Of a DNA stretch of 64,000 bases, positions 36,469-45,800 are shown one piece after another; the stretch's first letter is position 1; each line of letters begins with the position of its first letter. Under the pieces are notes generated by a model. That model was not told the origin of the DNA, did not search any database, and saw only the letters and a list, made by a program, of their open reading frames with translations. Made by a program: the position numbers and the translations under genes. Origin of the DNA: Mangrovicoccus ximenensis (GTDB taxonomy: Bacteria > Pseudomonadota > Alphaproteobacteria > Rhodobacterales > Rhodobacteraceae); assembly GCF_003056725.1 (NCBI RefSeq), contig NZ_QBKZ01000001.1:746902-810901 (forward strand). The letters run 5' to 3'.

Positions 36469-36665
36469 ATGAAAACCCCGGGATCCAAAGGGTCGCAGGA
36501 GGTGCTCCCGGCTGCGGCGATGCGCCAGCTCGAACAGGCGGCTTTTGCCGCCGGGCGGGCCGACAGCCGCGCGGCGATGGAGCAGGCAGGGCAGGGGGTC
36601 GCGGCGGAGATTCTCGCCCGCCGCCCGGTGCCGGGGCGGGTGCTGGTGCTCTTCGCGCCGCCGGC
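36469..36665 (+). pseudogene. nnrE: NAD(P)H-hydrate epimerase (YjeF-N) N-terminal fragment
   Basis: EVLPAAAMRQLEQAAFAAGRADSRAAMEQAGQGVAAEI...GRVLVLFAPP is the start of the YjeF_N epimerase fold (normally MR..E..A...G.....M..AG..VA..I and ...V.PGNNGGDG). Homology ends where the phosphate-binding loop should come; sequence to 36822 is non-homologous. Repair of hydrated NAD(P)H must be provided by another locus. The frame happens to stay open into the next gene, which is not a real fusion. Confidence 0.6.
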
Positions 36666-36822
36666 CGGGCCATGCCGCCGCGGCTTTCCCGGCACAGATC
36701 GAGGGCGTGCGGCGCCATCCCGCATTCTGCCGGGAGAGCCGCGGCGACGGACCGCCGCGGTCCGGGCTAGCCGAATCCGTCCGTCCCGGCGAGGATCGGG
36801 CCAGACGGAGAGGAGACGACCG

Positions 36823-38499
36823 ATGCGCAGACTGCCCGACCGCGAGAAGCTGCACATTGCCGGGTCCCCGGCCTGGCCGCTGGTGACCGCGCTCTTGTTC
36901 CTGGCGGCCTCGCTGACGCCCTCGATGATCCCGCGCGGCTGGCTGGTGCAGGGGGCGCTCTCGGGGCTGCTGATGGGGCTCGGCTACCTGATCGGACGGT
37001 TCCTGCTGCTGATCTGGCGCAGCCTCGGGCTGACCGCGCTGCCGGGGCGGCTGGCCTGGGCGATCCTCGACGCCGCCCTGGTCGCGGCGCTGGCGGTGGT
37101 GGCCGTGGCCTTCTGGCAGCAGGGTCTGTGGCAGGATGACGTGCGGATGCGCATGGAGATGCCGCCCGCCGAGGGGGCGCATCTGCTGCGGATCGCCGGG
37201 CTGGCGCTGGCCATCTTCCTGGTGCTGATGCTGCTCGGCCTGCTGGTGCAGCGGGTCTTCGACATGGCGCGCCGCCGCCTGACCCATGTCATGCCGCAGG
37301 GCGCGGCCAATGTGCTGGGGCTGGTGGCGGTCGGGCTCGGCATGTTCTTCCTGACCCGCGACGGTCTGGTCGATGCCTTCGTCACCGCGATGGACGAGTC
37401 CTACGAGACGGCGCAGCAGCTCTTCGACCCGGAACGCCCGGCGCCTGCCGACCCGCTGAAGACCGGCAGCGCCGAGTCGCTGGTCTCCTGGGGGGCGCTC
37501 GGCAAGCCGGGGCGAGATTTCATCGCCGGCGGCGTCGATGCCGCGCGGATCAGCGAATTCACTGGCCGCCCGGCGAAGCAGCCGGTGCGCGTCTATGTCG
37601 GCCGCGCCCAGAACGACGATCCCGAGCTGCGCGCCCGCCTCGCGCTCGCCGAGCTGATCCGCCAGGGCGGCTTCGAGCGCAAGATCCTGGTCGTCGCCAG
37701 CCCGACCGGCACCGGCTGGCTCGATCCCGGCTCCTTCGACGCGCTGGAGATGATGCATGACGGCGATGTCGCCTCGGTGGCGGTGCAGTATTCCTTCCTG
37801 CAATCGCCGCTGGCGCTGATCTTCGACACCCGCTCGGGGCTCGACCAGGCGGCGGCGACGATCCGGGTGATCCACGACTACTGGCGCGACCTGCCGCCCG
37901 AGACCCGGCCGAAATTCTACATCCACGGGCTGAGCCTCGGCGCCTGGTCCTCGATGTACGGGGTGAACGGCTTCCGCATGGCGAACGACCCGATCGAGGG
38001 CGCCTTCTGGGCCGGGCCGCCGTTTCCCTCGGACATGTGGACCCGCGCCACCCGCAACCGCGACGAGGGCAGTTCCCATGTCCTGCCGGTGCTGGCCAAG
38101 GGCGAGGCGGTGCGCTTCGTGTCGCATTACGGCGGCTTCGACCGCGACTACGCCCCCTGGCGCAATGTCCGGGTGATCTTCCTGCAATATTCCACCGACG
38201 CGATCGTGTTCTACGACCCGGCCTCGACCTGGCGGCCCTCGGACTGGATGCGCGAGCCGCTCTCGCCCGACATCTCGCCCTCCTTCCGCTTCATTCCGGT
38301 GGTGACCCAGTTCCAGATGGCGATGGACATGGCGATCGCGCTGTCGGTGCCGGGCGGGCATGGCCATGCCTATTACCTGCCGGATTACGTGCTGGCCTGG
38401 GCCGAGCTGACCGATCCGGAGAACTGGAGCGCGGAGGAAAGCGCGCGGCTGACCGCCTTCTGCGACGCGGAGGTCCAGGAAGGGTGCGCCGGAGATTGA
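36823..38499 (+). CDS. Membrane alpha/beta-hydrolase (Abhydrolase_9 family)
   Basis: 558 residues from MRRLPDREKLH. Residues ~15-180 contain four or five membrane helices (Abhydrolase_9_N). The C-terminal catalytic domain has HGLSLGAWSSMYGV, matching the GxSxG-like nucleophile elbow (Ser in GLSLG), plus conserved YSTDAIVFYDP and GHGHAYYLP near the end. Family function is unknown; it may act on lipids or the cell envelope. GGAGACGA precedes the start. The next gene starts inside its last codons. Confidence 0.85.
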   Translation: MRRLPDREKLHIAGSPAWPLVTALLFLAASLTPSMIPRGWLVQGALSGLLMGLGYLIGRFLLLIWRSLGLTALPGRLAWAILDAALVAALAVVAVAFWQQGLWQDDVRMRMEMPPAEGAHLLRIAGLALAIFLVLMLLGLLVQRVFDMARRRLTHVMPQGAANVLGLVAVGLGMFFLTRDGLVDAFVTAMDESYETAQQLFDPERPAPADPLKTGSAESLVSWGALGKPGRDFIAGGVDAARISEFTGRPAKQPVRVYVGRAQNDDPELRARLALAELIRQGGFERKILVVASPTGTGWLDPGSFDALEMMHDGDVASVAVQYSFLQSPLALIFDTRSGLDQAAATIRVIHDYWRDLPPETRPKFYIHGLSLGAWSSMYGVNGFRMANDPIEGAFWAGPPFPSDMWTRATRNRDEGSSHVLPVLAKGEAVRFVSHYGGFDRDYAPWRNVRVIFLQYSTDAIVFYDPASTWRPSDWMREPLSPDISPSFRFIPVVTQFQMAMDMAIALSVPGGHGHAYYLPDYVLAWAELTDPENWSAEESARLTAFCDAEVQEGCAGD

Positions 38500-38939
38500 T
38501 CTGGGCCGGCGCGGTCCTCCTGCTGCTTGTCCTGCTGGCCGGGGCGAACACGCTGCGCAACCGGGCGGGCATCGCCTTGGGCGAGGACACGCTCGACGAG
38601 CGCATCGCCGAGCTGGCGCCTGGGGCGCACATGCTGCCCGAAGACGGCGCCGGGCCGCATCCGGTGGCGATTCTGCTTTCGGGCTGCGACGGGGTGCATG
38701 ACAACATGTACTGGTGGGCCGAAGAGCTGGCGGAGCAGGGCCGTGCAGCGCTGATCCTCGACAGCCACGGGCCGCGCGGGCTCGACCGGCTGGAAAGCTG
38801 GCGGCTGGTCTGCGCGGGGCAGGTGATGCCCGGCGCCGAGCGGGCGGGCGACCTGGTGGCGGCGCTGGAGGCGATCAGCCCAGTCCGGGATCCGGGGGAA
38901 AGGTCAGTTCTGGAAAGCCGACGCGTCGACGAGCCCTGA
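38484..38939 (+). pseudogene. Dienelactone-hydrolase-family protein, 3' truncated
   Basis: GTG start overlaps the preceding hydrolase by 16 bp. One N-terminal hydrophobic segment (LIWAGAVLLLLVLLAGAN) anchors or exports it, followed by HPVAILLSGCDGVHDNMYWWAEELAEQGRAALILDSHGPRG, the early beta-strands of a dienelactone hydrolase. The frame leaves homology at about 38885 (LVAALEAIS), before the catalytic Cys/Ser, Asp and His. IS3 sequence begins ~100 bp later, so insertion-associated loss is plausible. Confidence 0.65.
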
Positions 38940-38984
38940 AGGCGACTGCCTGGAGTTCAAGCTGCTCCGCGCCGGTGGCTCTGA

Positions 38985-39190
38985 TGCTCCGAAGAGATCA
39001 GCCGAAGGCGCAGGCCGCGCCGATGGACAGCGTCTCCGGACCGCCGAAGCCCGAGCTGGTCCACAGCAAGAGGTTCCGGTCGCGCCGCGAGGCCAAGGCG
39101 GCGCTGTCCGAATGCCTCGCGATCTTCCGCAACCGGGAGCGCCGTCACGCGAGCATCCGCGACCGGACGCCCGGGCAGGCAGGGACCGGC
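38985..39190 (+). mobile_element. IS3-family transposase OrfB, C-terminal fragment
   Basis: APMDSVSGPPKPELVHSKRFRSRREAKAALSECLAIFRNRERRHASIRDRTPGQ matches the last block of IS3-family OrfB (normally APMESFFxxLKxELVH...A..A+..+..YI..FYNR.RRHS.LG..SP). About 65 residues remain; the DDE core and OrfA are gone. Confidence 0.7.
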
Positions 39191-39660
39191 AGGGCCGCTG
39201 CAAGGGCCGCATGGTGAATACCGAACCAGTCCGGGATGCGGGGGGCAAGATCAGCGCGGGACCTATGCCTCCGAGACCGCGAATTTCCACGCGTGACGAA
39301 GAATGAACCTCAGCTCTTCGTGCGGGTCTGCGGCACGATCGGGGACCTGCACAACCGGGCCTATCCGCAGGCCCTGGGAGATTTCGCAACCATCCTGCGA
39401 TTTCCCCGGATCGGTTTCACGTGGGACCGGGATCCGGACGCCCCGCGGAGCGCCTTCCGCAACAAGGACACCATCCCGCCCCAGCGCCTCGAGGGCCGGA
39501 CCACGGAAGGCTGGGTGAAGATCATCCGGCTCGCCGGGCTCGGCCGGGCGCGGGCCGCCCGCAATGCAGGCGCGGGCCGCCATTCACGGGATCGCGCCCG
39601 GCGCCCCCTTCCGCTCGGCGCGCAGCGGGTCTAGGCTCTGCCGGAACAAAGGAGTCCCCG
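39191..39660. other. Gene-poor stretch between IS3 debris and pepN
   Basis: Open frames exist on both strands, e.g. + strand NEPQLFVRVCGTIGDLHNRAYPQAL, but none shows a recognisable family or a proper start. An AAGGAG ribosome site for pepN lies at the end. Confidence 0.35.
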
Positions 39661-41705
39661 ATGCGCGATGCCGCCCCCCAGTCTGCCGCGGAAACCGTCT
39701 ACCTGAAGGACTACGCGCCCTTCGGATATCTGGTCGACAAGGTCGACCTGGTGTTCCGCCTGCATCCGACCGCCACCCGGGTGGTCAGCCGCATCGCCTT
39801 CCGCCCCAATCCCGCCGTGCTGCCGAAGCCGAAATCCGAGTTGCTGCCCGGGCGCACGGCCGACAAGCCGAAGCTCCAGCTGCATGGCGAGAAGCTCAAG
39901 CTGATCGGCGCGCGGATCAACGGCGAGAAGGCGGAGCCGCGGCTGACCCGCACCGGTCTGGAATGCACCGTGCCCGAGGGTCCCTTCACCTGGGAGGCCG
40001 AGGTCGAAATCAACCCCTCGGAGAACACCGCGCTCGAGGGACTCTACATGTCGAACGGCATGTATTGCACCCAGTGCGAGGCCGAGGGCTTCCGCAAGAT
40101 CACCTACTATCCCGACCGCCCCGACGTGATGGCGCCCTTCTCGGTCCGCATCGAGGGCGACCTGCCGGTGATGCTGTCGAACGGCAACCCGGGCAAACGC
40201 GGCGAGGGGTTCGCCGAATGGCATGACCCGTGGAAGAAGCCCGCCTACCTCTTCGCGCTGGTCGCGGGCGACCTCGTCTGCCATCCCGACAGCTTCGCCA
40301 CCCGCTCGGGACGCACGGTCGAGCTGGGCATCTGGGTGCGGGAGGCGGACTTGGGCAAATGCGCCTTCGCGATGGATGCGCTGAAGCGCTCGATGGCCTG
40401 GGACGAGCGCGTCTATGGCCGGGAATACGATCTCGACGTGTTCAACATCGTCGCGGTCGACGACTTCAACATGGGCGCGATGGAGAACAAGGGGCTGAAC
40501 ATCTTCAACTCCTCCGCCGTCCTGGCCAGCCCCGAGACCGCCACCGACGCGAATTTCGAGCGCATCGAGTCGATCATCGCCCATGAGTATTTCCACAACT
40601 GGACCGGCAACCGGATCACCTGCCGCGACTGGTTCCAGCTCTGCCTGAAGGAAGGCCTGACCGTCTTCCGCGACCAGCAATTCTCGGCCGACGAGCGCTC
40701 CGCGCCGGTGCAGCGCATCAACGACGTGCTGGCCCTGCGCGCGCGGCAGTTCCGCGAGGACAACGGACCGCTGGCGCATCCGGTGCGCCCCGAGAGCTTC
40801 GTCGAGATCAACAACTTCTACACCGCCACCGTCTACGAGAAGGGCGCCGAGCTGATCGGCATGCTGCGCCGCCTCGTCGGCGACGGAACCTATTCCAAGG
40901 CGCTCAGCCTCTATTTCCGCCGCCATGACGGCCAGGCCTGCACGATCGAGGACTGGCTCAAGGTCTTCGAGGATGCCTCGGGCCGCGATCTGACGCAGTT
41001 CAAGCGCTGGTACAGCCAGGCCGGCACGCCGCGCGTCAAGGTCGAGGAAAGCTGGGAGGACGGCACCTTCACGCTGACCCTCACCCAGAAGACCCCGCCG
41101 ACCCCCGGCCAGCCGGAGAAGCACCCGCTGGTCATCCCGGTCGCCGTCGGCCTCCTGGCCCGCGACGGCAGCGAGATCGTGCCCACCACCGTGCTGGAGC
41201 TCGCCGAACTGCGCCAGAGCTTCCGCTTCCCGGACCTCGCCGACCGGCCCGTGGCGTCGGTGCTGCGCGGCTTCTCGGCACCGGTGATCCTCGAGCGCGG
41301 CACGGGCGCGGCCGACCGGCTGTTCCTGCTCGCCCATGACACCGACCCGTTCAACCGCTGGGAATCCGGGCGGCTTCTGGCACGGGACATGCTGCTGTCG
41401 ATGATCCGCCAGGGCACCGAGCCGGACCCGGCCTATTTCGATGCCCTCTCCGACCTGATCCGCGACACCGAGCTCGATCCGGCCTTCCGGGCGCTCTGCC
41501 TGGCGCTGCCCTCGCAGGACGACATCGCCCAGGCGCTGCATGATGCCGGAACCGTGCCCGACCCGGCGGCGATCTACCAGGCCCGGCGCGAGTTCTCGCG
41601 CATGATGGCCAGCGCGATGCAGCCGCTCCTCGCCGCGATCTTCGAATATGCGCGCCCCGAGGGCCCCTACAGCCCGGACGCCGCCTCGGCGGGCCAGCGC
41701 GCCCT
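39661..41705 (+). pseudogene. pepN: Aminopeptidase N, C-terminal ~190 residues lost
   Basis: About 680 codons match PepN (M1 metallopeptidase, normally ~850-870 residues). The substrate motif AMENKGLNIFN, the zinc motif HEYFHNWTGNRITC with the downstream EGLTVFRDQQFS, and the domain II/III boundary are intact. After ARPEGPYSPDAASAGQRALQR the sequence switches to a glycosyltransferase in another frame. The catalytic site survives, but the C-terminal helical domain that closes the active site is cut, so activity is doubtful. Confidence 0.85.
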
Positions 41706-42470
41706 CCAGCGGCACGCCGCTCCCTGCGGGCCGGCTGCAGGCTCTGGCGGAGGTTCCGGGCCTGACCCTTGCCGAACGCCGCCGGTCCCGCTGGGGCGGC
41801 TGGGACCTGGTGGAGGCAACGCTGGCCGCGTCCCTGGCGCTGCTCGCCCGGCATCCCGGGCTAACCCATGTCTGCCTGATCTCCGGCAGCTGCCTGCCGC
41901 TGCGGCCGATGGCCGAGCTCGACCGCTTCCTTGACGGCCATCGCGGCCGCGACTTCATCGAGTCGGTGCGAATCTGCCGGGCGGACTGGGTGGTCAGCGG
42001 CCTGCAGGAGGAACGCTTCCGCTTCCGCTTCCCGTTCCGCTTCCGCGAGCAGCGGCGGTTCTTCGATCTGGCAACGCGGCTGCAGCGGCATCTGCCCGAG
42101 GGGTGGCTGCGGGCCCTGCCGGGCGGGATCGATCCCTGCCTCGGCTCGCAATGGTGGTGCCTGAGCCGCGAGACCCTGGAGGCGATCCTCGCCGATCCGG
42201 GCCTGCCGCGGATGGCCCGCTATTTCCGCCGGGTCTGGATCCCGGACGAGGCCTTCTTCCAGACGATGGCGCGGCGCCATGGCCGCGACCTGGCCAGCCG
42301 GACGCTGACCTTCGCGCCCTTCGACCGGACCGGACGGCCGGTGACCTTCTATGACGACCACATGGCGGAGCTGGCCGCCATCGGGCCGGACCATTTCTTC
42401 GTCCGCAAGGTCTGGGAGGGGGCGGAGCGGCTCTATGCCGAGTGCATGGGCAAGGTGCCGGTGCCGTCCG
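41705..42470 (+). pseudogene. GT14 (Branch) N-acetylglucosaminyltransferase-like fragment
   Basis: RSRWGGWDLVEATLAASLALLARHPGLTHVCLISGSCLPLRPMAELDRFL matches the Branch/core-2 glycosyltransferase family (GT14, including DUF5927-type bacterial members); the C-terminal part, LGSQWWCLSRETLEAIL...VWIPDEAFFQT, continues it. The N-terminal ~50-60 residues are missing, where pepN ends, and the C-terminus stops at ECMGKVPVPS, where antisense aroE begins. It is therefore an internal fragment. Confidence 0.7.
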
Positions 42471-42524
42471 CATCCCGGCAGGGGGCGGCGCGGCGGATCG
42501 CGGCGCGGGCAGCGCAGCCGCCGC

Positions 42525-42953
42525 CGGTGACAGGATCGCCCGCGCCGCGCCGCCGGCCCCGAAAAGCGCCACGGGACCGTCCGCCGCCGCCCAATCCGGC
42601 GCCGAACTCGCGAGGTTGGCATAGAAGCCGTAGCCGTCGGTATTGTCCGCCTCGTAGCCGCCGCCCGGCAGGAAGGTCAGCGTGTTCGCGGCACCGATCT
42701 CCCGCGCCCTGGGCGTGACGCGCCGCGCGCCGGCCAGGGCAGCCTCCTTATGGGGAATGGTGACATTGGTGCCGACGAACCCCATCCGCGGCATCGCCGA
42801 CAGGACATCGGCCAGATCCGCGGCCTCGACCTCGAGCGGAACGTAATGGCCCGACAGCGACTGCACCCGCAGCCAGTGCCCGTGCATCCGCGGCGACTTG
42901 CTGTGGCCGACCGGATTGCCGATCACGCCGGCGAGAGGGACATGCTTGCTCAT
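42525..42953 (-). pseudogene. aroE: Shikimate dehydrogenase, N-terminal half only
   Basis: [61 protein letters not shown] and ALFGAGGAARAIL are the AroE substrate-binding and NADP-loop motifs in order. The frame leaves homology right after the GAGGAARA loop. The ATG overlaps the maf stop (ATGA), the usual Rhodobacteraceae arrangement maf-aroE-coaE-dnaQ, but coaE and dnaQ do not follow. AroE is normally needed for aromatic amino acids, so a second copy or an assembly break is expected. Confidence 0.85.
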
Positions 42954-43549
42954 CCGTCGATATCCCCGCGCAGGGACAGCCAGTTCAGCAGCTCCAGCAG
43001 CGGCAGGCCGAGAATCGTGAAATTGTCGCCCTCGATCCGCGCGAAGAGGCGGACGCCCTCTTCCTCCAGCTTGTAGCCGCCGACCGAATGGCGGATGCTG
43101 TCCCAGTTCCGCGCGAGGTAATCCCTGGCGTAGCTATCCGAAAATTCCCGCATCTGCAGCCGCGCGGTTCCGACATGGCGCCAGAGCGGTTCGCCGTCGC
43201 GGCAGACCACCGCCGCCGAAAGCAGCATGTGCCGGTCGCCGCACAGCCGCGCGAGATGCTCCGCCGCTTCTTCGGGCGTCTTCGGCTTGCCCAGCACCTC
43301 GCCGCGGTGATCCAGTACCTGGTCGCAGCCGAGCACCAGAGCCCCCGGCCGCTTGGCGCTGATCTTCATCGCCTTGGCTTCCGCCAGCGCATCCGCCATG
43401 TCGCGCGCGCCGATGCCTTCCGCTTCGAAGGCCGCCCGCAGCGCTTCCTCGTCTATGCGGGCCGGGATAACCTCGACCTCCAGCCCTGCATTCCGCAGAA
43501 GTTGCGCGCGTATCTCGGACCCCGACGCGAGGATCAGGTTGTTCGGCAT
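42950..43549 (-). CDS. maf: Maf-family nucleotide pyrophosphatase
   Basis: 199 residues from [18 protein letters not shown]. The signature ILASGS..R..LL, the GCDQVL metal-binding motif and [17 protein letters not shown] are intact. It hydrolyses non-canonical or methylated nucleoside triphosphates. The start at 43549 is chosen by the family; the longer frame to 43657 reads non-conserved DNA. Notably, a consensus DnaA box (TTATCCACA, 43557-43549) overlaps the start codon. Confidence 0.9.
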   Translation of the reverse strand: MPNNLILASGSEIRAQLLRNAGLEVEVIPARIDEEALRAAFEAEGIGARDMADALAEAKAMKISAKRPGALVLGCDQVLDHRGEVLGKPKTPEEAAEHLARLCGDRHMLLSAAVVCRDGEPLWRHVGTARLQMREFSDSYARDYLARNWDSIRHSVGGYKLEEEGVRLFARIEGDNFTILGLPLLELLNWLSLRGDIDG

Positions 43550-43941
43550 GTGGATAACCCTGTGACTCCTGTTTTGGAGAATCTGTGGCCGGATACCGGA
43601 TAAGATCCGGCATGGCCAGACGGGGATAAAATCCACCGGGCTGTCCGCGATTCCCACACTGATTCTGCCGGCTGTGAATTGTCTGCTCCGAGATGTGTGG
43701 ATGCCGGATCTTGCCGGCGATCATCCCCGGACTTATCCACAGGTCTGGGTAAATTCTGAAAATTAACCCCCGGATAACACGATCAAATTTTCTTAATCGT
43801 ATCTTAACCCGCCGAATTATCCAAAGTTCTCCACATGTGGAGAACTGCGCGGACAAAATGGCAATCCCCATTATCCACAGGGCCTTAAACAACCTCTTCC
43901 TTATCTTTCTCTTTATTTCTATTAGGAAGTTAGGAGGCCCC
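43549..43941. other. Probable chromosomal replication origin (oriC)
   Basis: Sits between maf and hemJ, the position of oriC in Caulobacter and related genomes. Exact DnaA boxes: 43549-43557 (reverse), 43733-43741 and 43871-43879; a near match TTATCCAAA lies at 43817-43825. An AT-rich stretch at 43748-43812 contains TTAA-N7-TTAAC (43793-43808), a perfect CtrA consensus. A 20-bp palindrome GTTCTCCACATGTGGAGAAC is at 43826-43845. The region lacks a gene and is AT-richer than its surroundings. Identification rests on motifs and synteny; strand-bias analysis was not possible. Confidence 0.72.
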
Positions 43942-44397
43942 ATGATCGCCGAGTTTCTTGCTTCAGCCTACCCGTGGACAAAGTCCCTGCACGTGATCTC
44001 CGTGATTACCTGGATGGCCGGCTTGTTCTATCTTCCCCGCCTCTTCGTCTATCACGCAGAGAAGGTCGGTGCCGGCAACGACACGGACGCACTTTTCCAG
44101 ACCATGGAATACAAGCTGCTCCGCTTCATCATGAACCCGGCAATGATTTCCACATGGGTCTTCGGCCTCTGTCTGGTCTTCACGCCCGGCATCATCGACT
44201 GGAGCATGGGCTGGGTGCACGCAAAGGCCGTTGCAGTCCTGGGGATGACCTGGTTCCATCACTGGCTTGGCAGGCGCCGCAGGGACTTCCAGGAGGGCCG
44301 CAACACGCGGACTGGCCGGACCTACCGGCTGATGAACGAATTGCCGACCGTCCTGATGATCGTCATCGTCGTCGCGGTGATTGCCCGTCCGTTCTGA
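43942..44397 (+). CDS. hemJ: HemJ-type protoporphyrinogen oxidase
   Basis: 151 residues from MIAEFLASAYPW, with AGGAGG four bases upstream; the longer frame to 43837 would run through the origin-like region. Four membrane helices. The conserved N-terminal LHVISVITWMAGLFYLPRLFVYHAE and C-terminal RTYRLMNELPTVLMIVIV motifs are those of the HemJ/UPF0093 family (a CopD-like heme-binding enzyme that oxidises protoporphyrinogen IX). It is the first gene on this side of the origin. Confidence 0.9.
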   Translation: MIAEFLASAYPWTKSLHVISVITWMAGLFYLPRLFVYHAEKVGAGNDTDALFQTMEYKLLRFIMNPAMISTWVFGLCLVFTPGIIDWSMGWVHAKAVAVLGMTWFHHWLGRRRRDFQEGRNTRTGRTYRLMNELPTVLMIVIVVAVIARPF

Positions 44398-44515
44398 TTT
44401 GACTCGGGGCGTCTATTTGTATATTTGCGCTCAACAGGCGTCCGCCTGCTGATTCCCCTTATCTATACGGTTGATCCCGCCGAAGCGGTCGATCTCTGAG
44501 AGAGCATCCATCTTA

Positions 44516-45787
44516 ATGACCGAAGAACGTCTCAACCTGGCCGATCTCAAGGCACAATCCCCGAAGGCCCTGCTTGCCATGGCCGAGGAACTGGAAATCG
44601 AAAACGCCTCCACGATGCGGAAAGGCGAAATGATGTTCCAGATCCTGCGCGAACGCGCCGAGGATGGCTGGGAGATCTCCGGTGACGGCGTGCTCGAGGT
44701 TCTGCAGGACGGATTCGGCTTCCTGCGCTCGCCCGAGGCGAACTACCTGCCCGGTCCCGACGATATCTATGTCAGCCCGGACATGATCCGCCAGTTCTCG
44801 CTGCGCACCGGCGACACGATCGAGGGCGTCATCCACGCGCCGCGCGACAACGAACGCTATTTCGGCCTCGTGAAGGTGTCGAAGATCAACTTCGAAGAGC
44901 CCGAGCGCGCCCGCCACAAGATTGCCTTCGACAACCTGACGCCGCTCTATCCCGACGAGCGCCTGAAGATGGAAATCGAGGATCCGACGATCCGCGACCG
45001 CTCGGCCCGGATCATCGACCTGGTCGCCCCGATCGGCAAGGGCCAGCGCTCGCTGATCGTCGCGCCTCCGCGGACCGGAAAAACTGTTCTGTTGCAGAAC
45101 ATCGCGACATCGATCGAGCGCAACCATCCGGAATGCTATCTGATCGTCCTGCTGATCGACGAACGCCCCGAAGAAGTCACCGACATGCAGCGCTCGGTGA
45201 AGGGCGAGGTCATCTCCTCGACCTTCGACGAGCCGGCGACGCGTCACGTGGCGGTCTCCGAAATGGTCATCGAAAAGGCCAAGCGCCTGGTCGAGCACAA
45301 GCGTGACGTCGTTATCCTGCTCGATTCCATCACCCGCCTCGGCCGTGCCTTCAACACTGTCGTCCCGTCCTCGGGGAAAGTGCTGACCGGCGGTGTCGAT
45401 GCCAACGCGTTGCAGCGGCCGAAGCGCTTCTTCGGTGCCGCGCGGAACATCGAAGAGGGCGGGTCGCTCACGATTATCGCGACCGCGCTGATCGACACCG
45501 GATCGCGCATGGACGAAGTCATCTTCGAAGAATTCAAGGGCACCGGCAACAGCGAGATCGTGCTCGACCGCAAGGTCGCGGACAAGCGCGTCTTCCCGGC
45601 GATGGACATCCTCAAATCCGGCACCCGGAAAGAGGACCTTCTGGTCGACAAGGCAGACCTGCAGAAGACCTATGTCCTGCGCCGCATCCTGAATCCGATG
45701 GGCACGACTGACGCCATCGAGTTCCTGATCTCGAAGCTGAAGCAGACCAAGTCGAATTCCGATTTCTTCGACTCGATGAATACCTGA
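44516..45787 (+). CDS. rho: Transcription termination factor Rho
   Basis: 423 residues from [12 protein letters not shown]. Order: N-terminal helix bundle, cold-shock RNA-binding domain ([24 protein letters not shown]), P-loop [13 protein letters not shown], Walker [16 protein letters not shown]-loop [18 protein letters not shown] and the R-loop region. It is the hexameric RNA helicase that ends untranslated transcripts. The ~120-bp leader contains a CAGGCG-TC-CGCCTG hairpin (44435-44448), possibly linked to autoregulation. Intact. Confidence 0.97.
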   Translation: MTEERLNLADLKAQSPKALLAMAEELEIENASTMRKGEMMFQILRERAEDGWEISGDGVLEVLQDGFGFLRSPEANYLPGPDDIYVSPDMIRQFSLRTGDTIEGVIHAPRDNERYFGLVKVSKINFEEPERARHKIAFDNLTPLYPDERLKMEIEDPTIRDRSARIIDLVAPIGKGQRSLIVAPPRTGKTVLLQNIATSIERNHPECYLIVLLIDERPEEVTDMQRSVKGEVISSTFDEPATRHVAVSEMVIEKAKRLVEHKRDVVILLDSITRLGRAFNTVVPSSGKVLTGGVDANALQRPKRFFGAARNIEEGGSLTIIATALIDTGSRMDEVIFEEFKGTGNSEIVLDRKVADKRVFPAMDILKSGTRKEDLLVDKADLQKTYVLRRILNPMGTTDAIEFLISKLKQTKSNSDFFDSMNT

Positions 45788-45800
45788 CACGGAGCCGGCC

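Noticed and set aside
36382-38499. Apparent fusion of a YjeF-N domain to the membrane hydrolase
   Set aside because: The frame happens to stay open, but homology ends near 36665, the linker is low complexity, and the hydrolase has its own start at 36823.
44398-44515. tRNA or riboswitch in the rho leader
   Set aside because: Only a short CAGGCG/CGCCTG hairpin is visible; no cloverleaf or known aptamer core.
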